DNA of 64,000 bases. Origin: Pezicula radicicola. Its lineage: Eukaryota; Ascomycota; Leotiomycetes; Helotiales; Dermateaceae. Location of the stretch: assembly GCA_003008705.1 (NCBI GenBank), contig PDUO01000046.1, forward strand, positions 341,156 through 405,155, read 5' to 3'. Below the pieces are notes generated by a model. That model was not told where the DNA came from and ran no database searches. It saw nothing but the letters and a program-made list of their open reading frames with translations. Numbering within the stretch: position 1 is the first letter of the stretch; the number at the start of each line of letters is the position of its first letter. The translations under genes were made by a program, and so were the position numbers. This document shows, piece by piece, positions 57,672 to 64,000 of the stretch.

Positions 57672-60109
57672 GGTTTCTTAGTTCTTAATTCTAAGTATTC
57701 TATAATTATCCCTTTATAATCTTCTCCTAAGTAACTCTCTAATTCCTAGTTATTATCTACTAGACTATAGTCTTTTTATCTAATAAGAAATTATCTTTCT
57801 CTTTTCTTTACTTATTAATTTAGAATAGTCTTTATATCCTAGTATTTTTCTCTTTTAATTAAGTTAGATTTTATAACTTTAGTTTTCTAATTAAGGTTTT
57901 TATAATATAATTTAAAGAGAGAGATATAAAAGATATTATAGATTTATTTATACTTTATTAATAGTTATAAATAGTATATTTAATTACTAATTAGTTTTTT
58001 TACTTTAAAGGGTCTAAAAAATTAATAATCTAATTTCTTATTTAATTATATTATTTTAATATTCTTTAAAGATAATATAACTAGTTCTTTTAGTTTAAAC
58101 TTATAGAGTATATAGTTTTTATTATACTACTTTATCTAGTACTCTTTAGTCCTTTATTAATTATCTTCTAGGTATTTATAGATAATAATAATTTCTTTTA
58201 TTCTCTACTTTATAAAAGGTATCTCCCTCTTTTAGAGGTTATCCTTAATCCCCTAGTAAATATCTAATAGTATATTATAGTAAACCTTATTTAGAGATAT
58301 CTTAATTAATTTATAGAAAGTATTATTATATATTAATTTAATAATAGATAGTAAGTTAATCTAATTATCTTAGTTATAATAGATATAATATCTTAACTAA
58401 GTTTTAATTATTTAATTCTAATATTCTATCTATCTATTAGTTTATAAATAAAAAGCTATTAAGAGACTTCTAGTAACCTTTAAGTAGTAGTAGAATACTA
58501 ACTAGAATCTACTTATAAAAATTAAGCCTTAATCTAAGACTATAGTTTCTAGAATACTATAGTATTATACTTAGTACTCTAGAAATAACCTAGTAAAGTC
58601 TAGTATATCTAGGGTTTTCCTATAGGGTATATATATTATAACCTTAGTATATCTATCTATAATAATAAGTAAAGAGTTATATATTTAGCTTATACTACTA
58701 CTTTTACTAGAAGAAAGATTAATAATAAAATCTAATAATATAAATTAGAAGAGATAGTTAAATAGACTAAACCCTTATATTTATCTAACTATTCTATAAT
58801 AATAGACTTTAACTCTTTAGTAAATATTATAACCCTTAATATAATCCTTAATATTATTACTTATAAAGGGCTAGTAATATTTATATTAGACTAGCTCTTA
58901 AGTCTTTTTTAAACTAAAATAGTTTATAAGGGGATTATTATAATAGATCTTTATAATCTCTATCTAGATAGTATTATTTAAAGGTATATAGACCTTTCCC
59001 TTATATCTTAGAAGCTTATTATTATCTAGTATCTAACTTATATCCCTAGCTATATTACTAGTTAATCTATTACTCTTTTTTATAATAAAGGTATCCCTCT
59101 TTTATAACTCTAGTAAGAGAGGTAATAAGGATTATATAGTATTAGTATATATTATTTTATCTATAATTATTATAGTTATATATATTTAAGGTATAAAGTT
59201 TATAATAGAACTCTTACTAGGGTCTAGTACTTATCTAGTATTATCTAGTAGATTATTATAATCTTTTAATAAAGAATTAATAAGTTTATTAATATTTATA
59301 GAGTAATTAGTTCTATTAAACTTATTAGTACTCTAGTTTAATATACTAGCTTTACTAGTATTACTATATTAAGCTTATAATTTATCTAATATAGATAGTA
59401 GCTTAGTCTTTCTCTAGTTATTCTCTATTAATTTATAGGTATTTACTAAACTAGAAATTAATCTATATTCTTTAGTTACTCTAAGTTTTCTTTATAATAT
59501 AGATAGTATAATATTAACCTTATTACCTATTAGTTTATAGTCTAGTCTTCTAAATAATCTATCTATAAAGTTAGTTTTCCTTATTTAATAAAAGATTATA
59601 AAATTATAAGTTATTAACTTTTATACCTATCTAGTTTATCTCTAGCTAATAGTTATTATAGTTATAAAATATTTTAAATTATTATAATCTATAAGTACTA
59701 TAATAGGGTATTAGATACTCTTAAGATAGTACCTTTATATATTAAAATACTAGATAATAACTAGTAACTCTTAGTCTAGTATATTATAATTTAATTTAAT
59801 AAATTAAAGTTTCCTACTATAGTATATAATAAGGTACTATTTAGTAGCTTTCTTATTATCTACTAGTTATTTACTAGATTAGAATAATATTCTAATTATT
59901 ATAAATCCTAAAGTATTAGTCTCTATTTAAATAGATTTCTTTAGGTTAAAATAAACTAGTATTAATATTAATATAAATATAATCTTTAACTTATTACTTT
60001 ATTTCTTCCCTTTCTAGTTATCTTTTAATATATCAATAAGGGGCTAGGTAATTACTAAGTAATAATTAATAAATTACTAGTAGAAATTTATAAACCTAAG
60101 GAAGACTTA

Positions 60110-60640
60110 AACCTTCTAGAATATTTTAGATACTAGCTATTATAAAATAACTTCTATCTAGCTAGGCTTTATTATTATACTAGAGGTATTAACTAGGTAA
60201 CCTAGAAACTTAATACTTTCTATATTAAAGGTATACTTAGATAGTTTTATATATAATTTAAACTTCTAAAGTTTATTAAGTACTTATTTAATATAAGCCT
60301 TATACTCCTTTAGGTTATTAGAGTAGATTAATATATTATCTAAGTAAACTATATATATTATATTAACTAGCTCTACTAATACTTTATTAATATAGGTTTA
60401 GAAAGTTACTAATATATTAACTAATCTAAATAATAGTATATAATACTTAAAATACTTATACCTTATTTAAAAAGTAGTTTTTTATTTATCTCTTACTTTT
60501 ATATAAATTCTATAGTATATATTATATAAATTAAGCTTTATAAAGATCTTAACTTCTCTAAGCTTATCTAGTATCTTATTAATAAGTAGTAGAGATTATC
60601 TATTCTTAATAGTAATATTATTTAAACCTTAATAGTCTAT
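60110..60640 (-). pseudogene. Reverse transcriptase domain remnant (Ty3/Gypsy)
   Basis: The minus-strand frame reads GLNNITIKNR at the start of the domain and INKILDKLREVKIFIKLNLY where Gypsy RTs have the palm Asp. Near 60317-60355 it reads VYLDNILIYS where active enzymes have YLDD. Further on is KFLGYLVN. In-frame stops interrupt it repeatedly. Asp-to-Asn at two catalytic places is a G-to-A change, as RIP produces. Confidence 0.8.
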
Positions 60641-62929
60641 ATAAAGATATAATCCTCTATTCTTTTTAGAAATAAAGAGAATAAGGGCCTCTATAGGGCT
60701 AGTATTTTACTAGATCTAACCCTTTACTTTACGTTCTATAAGGTAGTCTCTTAGAGTAGCTAGTTTAGTCTCTAAGAGATTATATATAGGTCTATAGAGT
60801 AGTTCTCTCTTAATATCTATTATATAAGTATAACCTTTAAGAGAAAGAAGTTTATTTATCTCTTCTTTACTAAAGATATCTTTATACCTAGTATATACTA
60901 GAGGAATAACTAATAAAGGTTTATTCTCTTAGAGTATACTTATTATTATAGTATATATTAGAACTTTTTTTATAGTCTTTAAGAAATAATATAGTATAAT
61001 AATATTAATTTTACTAAGGGTAAGAGGGTATTATTATTCCTAGATTTATTAGTCTATTATTAGATTATAACTAGAGAGCTATAAGAATCTTAGTACTATC
61101 TTAATATCTAGTATATTAGTAATACTAAGGGGGATCTAGTATTATTATAACTATTAAATAAAGTTAGTTATCTTTATATTAATTAAAGTCTTATTATAAA
61201 TCTATTATTTATTTCTATTAAGTATCTTAAGTTTCTCTAATTGTTTTCTAGTCTTTACTAGTTCTAAGTCTTTAATAATAAGGGATAAGATAATATTATA
61301 TTAAGCTTCTAAATTAAGTAAGGTAAAGATTATTTTCTACTCTTTTAATATTTAAACTTCTATTAGGATTTCTATTTTTCTATTATCCTTTCCTAGTTTA
61401 TAAGAAGCCTTAGTAATAGCTATATACTAGTACTTCTCCTTATTCTTACTAGGAGAGGGTATCTTATTATCTAGATAATCTTTAATCTAGTATCTTATCT
61501 TTCTATAGTTAAAATAATAATTTAAGTTATTATCCTTCTTTATATTTATATCCCTTCCTTTATTATTATCTTATAATTAATAATAGAATCCTTACTAATA
61601 AGAGTTATCTCTAGTTAATCTTAAGATATACTTTATATTATTATTCTTTAGTCTAGATATATATACTTTATCTTAATTAATAATAACTCTTAGATTTATA
61701 TTCTTCTCTTTCTAGTTATTTATTAGTTATTATTTAGATAGTTTCTAATAATTATATATTAATAATTAACTAGTTATAGATAGGTATTTAATATACTATC
61801 TTATTTTTAATAATTTTAATCTAAATCTCTAAATAAATTTTATTAAATAAATTCTCTTATAGATCTTTAAGGGTTTTTAAATTAAGATCTTCTTTAAGGT
61901 CTTTTAGATAGTATATAAAGTTATTAATATATTAATTAGAGTATTACTTTATATTATTATATTACTTATTAATAATAAGCTAGTAAGCCTCTAGTAGTAT
62001 TATTTATTTCTTTATAAATTTATAATACTTAGTCTAGGTTATAGTATTAAGCTTAACTTCTTTAGGGTTATTCTTTCTAAATCTTATCTAGGTATCTACT
62101 AAGTAGTTATATAAGAATATTATTATCTAGGTAATATATATATAAGGTATCTTATATTTTATTAGATTATAATTAAAGATCTAGTTATATACTTATATAT
62201 AGTTAGTAAATTCCTAAGGATTCTTTTTATAATATATATTAAGATCTATATACCTTAGATAAGGATAAATAGTTAAGGTAGTATAAGTAAGGTTACTTTA
62301 GTTATACTTATCTAGTTTAGAGCTAGGTTCTTATAGATTAATCTTAGGAGTATAGTTCTTAGTAACTTAAGCTTTAGAGTTTATCTTATTACCTTATAAT
62401 ATTTATTTATAAGTAAAGTAATATTAATAATAAGTATAAGTTATAAAAGACTAGTATTTAAAGAAGTCTCTCTAGTAGATTAATAACTAATTAACTTATT
62501 TATTAAGTATCTTATTCTCTTCCAAGAGGGATTAGATTTAAGTTTATAAGATAACTCTATTAATATATCTATACTTATAGGTATATTTACTAGTATTTAT
62601 ATTAGAGGGTATAACTAGACTATCTACCTAGGTATTTACTAGTATATTACTAAAGGGTCCTAGGGTATTAATAGTATCTTTAGAGGTTTAACTACTATTA
62701 TTAGTATATTAACTATTACTATTATCTCTAATATCTAGATTAACTATAATCCTAGTACTACTAAGGGTAGATATAATAATTTTAATAGATAGTCCTACCT
62801 TACTAGGTTCTAGTAGATTATATACTAGTTTTTTACTAGTATTTTTATATCTATTAGATATTATAATAGTTTTAAGATATATAAGTAATTAAGATTATTA
62901 CTTAGGAGAGCTTTTAAAATATAAGACTC

Positions 62930-63216
62930 TAGTATTACCTTATAGATAATAAGGATAATTATTAATAGTTTACTAGTAGTTTATAAGGTAATAGAAGTAG
63001 CTAGTAATAAATAGTATTTAGACTAAAAGCTAAAGAGGAAAGAAGGTTATATAAGAGAGAAGTTCTCCTTTTAACTTCCTTACTCTAGTCTAGAGTTAGA
63101 AGAAGTTAAAGTCTAAATACTAACTAACTCTAGTAACCTATAGACTAGACTCTAGTAAGGTCTTAGTTCTAGATTAGATTATATAATAGAGTAACCTTAT
63201 TCTAATTATTATAATT
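62930..63216 (-). repeat. LTR (5' LTR on the minus strand)
   Basis: Direct repeat of 54775-55070. The two differ mainly by C/T and G/A changes and small indels. Confidence 0.85.
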
Positions 63217-64000
63217 ATATATATTTAGATTATTTTTAAATAGAAGTTTAATATCTATTATTATTAGTATATCTCCCTTTACTAGCTCTAATAATAATAT
63301 ATAGAATATAAGATATAACTAGGATTTCTTTAGTAGTTTAATATAATAATTAACTAATCTAACTTTCTTTAATATTTTAAATAGTTCTAGCTTCTTAAAG
63401 TTAAGTTTTATACTTAGATATATTATCTTAATATTTTTTTATAATAGATATATTTTATCCCCTCTCTCTAGTAAAGGTTCTATACTATACTTATTATTTA
63501 TATACTTTATTATTCTTAGATTATAGAATTTAATTTCCTTAGTTAAATACTAATATAACTTTTATAAGTTACTTATTATAACTATAGTTTATTATACTTA
63601 TATTTTATCTAGTTATAGTTATTAATATACTTCTAGTTAAAATCTATAATTTATAAAGAATAGTAATATTCTAATAGACTTACTCTTAGTACTATTATAT
63701 ATAAACTATACTAGTAGTAATAGTTCAATCTAGTTATCTTACTACTAGTTAATATAACTATATAAGTATTATTCTAATATCTAATTTAAGTATTCTATCT
63801 ATCTATCTATCTATAGATAAAATACTATAGAGAGCTTATAATTTATCTCTAACTATACTATAAGTAATATCTAGAATTTTAATATAAAGAGCTTATCTCT
63901 ATCTAATATAATTTCTTTTAGTAATTTATACTAGCTTATAATAACTCTTAGAAATATATATACTAATTCTTTTATATTATTACTTTCCTTATATAATATA
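63217..64000 (-). mobile_element. Partial second Gypsy element at the window edge
   Basis: The minus-strand translation around 63840-63600 gives an integrase-like stretch (RQIDRILKLDIRIILI, where active elements have DGQTER...N...LE). It is a different sequence from the integrase remnant at 58.4 kb. It contains a TCTA tandem tract at about 63794-63815. It runs off the window. Confidence 0.5.

Larger units (their letters stand above)
54775..63216 (-). mobile_element. RIP-degraded Ty3/Gypsy LTR retrotransposon
   Basis: Two direct repeats of about 290 bp (54775-55070 and 62930-63216) bound about 8.4 kb of AT-rich DNA. On the minus strand the interior carries recognisable Ty3/Gypsy pol remains: reverse transcriptase at about 60640-60110 and an integrase-like stretch near 58450-58200. 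The order RT then integrase toward the left LTR is that of Gypsy elements. Stops are frequent in every frame, so it is dead. A solo LTR of another element is nested at 56983-57671. One ambiguous base (n) occurs at 55836. Confidence 0.8.

Noticed and set aside
63794..63815. TCTA microsatellite as an independent feature
   Set aside because: It sits within the integrase-like remnant of the edge Gypsy element and is short.

Overview
This is nuclear DNA from a filamentous ascomycete (Pezizomycotina; Leotiomycetes is my best guess, not proven). The evidence is short GT-AG introns of about 50-120 nt with GTAAGT donors and CTAAC-like branch sites. Protein families are typical of these fungi: hybrid histidine kinase, DUF3425 bZIP, Clr5/ankyrin protein, DapA/APC/MFS/TauD genes. 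Large extremely AT-rich blocks look like repeats destroyed by repeat-induced point mutation (RIP). No tRNA, rRNA or CRISPR was seen.

Layout. 0-5.2 kb: sparse, with one or two doubtful small ORFs, then an unusual intron-studded leader. 5.2-7.2 kb: an unrecognised 599-aa gene with LRR-like and CxxC parts. 9.0-9.9 kb: a four-helix membrane protein. 11.1-16.3 kb: a 1,496-aa hybrid histidine kinase in eight exons. 18.7-21.6 kb (minus): a 954-aa low-complexity protein with a C-terminal Cys-rich domain. 24.0-26.6 kb (minus): two adjacent dead genes, a PAF-acetylhydrolase-like hydrolase and a sulfate permease. 27.3-29.8 kb: a DUF3604/PHP-like protein. 30.2-33.2 kb (minus): a Clr5-like ankyrin protein. 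36.4-47.4 kb: a compact metabolic neighbourhood with a DapA-family lyase/aldolase, a divergent APC amino-acid permease in 20 exons, a Dal5-type MFS transporter, a TauD-type dioxygenase and an SDR oxidoreductase. 48.3-49.3 kb: a bZIP/DUF3425 gene whose reading frame ends early. 50.1-52.5 kb: an AT-rich DNA transposon with 88-bp inverted repeats and TA target duplication. 52.6-53.9 kb (minus): a cytochrome P450 relic. 53.9-64 kb: AT-rich desert holding a RIP-mutated Ty3/Gypsy element (minus strand), a younger solo LTR nested in it, and the edge of a second Gypsy element.

How it fits together. The 36-47 kb block reads like an uptake-and-catabolism cluster: two transporters, a Schiff-base aldolase/lyase, an Fe(II)/2-oxoglutarate dioxygenase and an SDR. 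The substrate cannot be told from sequence. The block is flanked by MITEs, pseudogenes and RIP islands, which marks it as accessory genome. Exon coordinates were derived by hand from splice signals, reading-frame continuity and conserved motifs; every multi-exon model quoted keeps frame to a stop codon.
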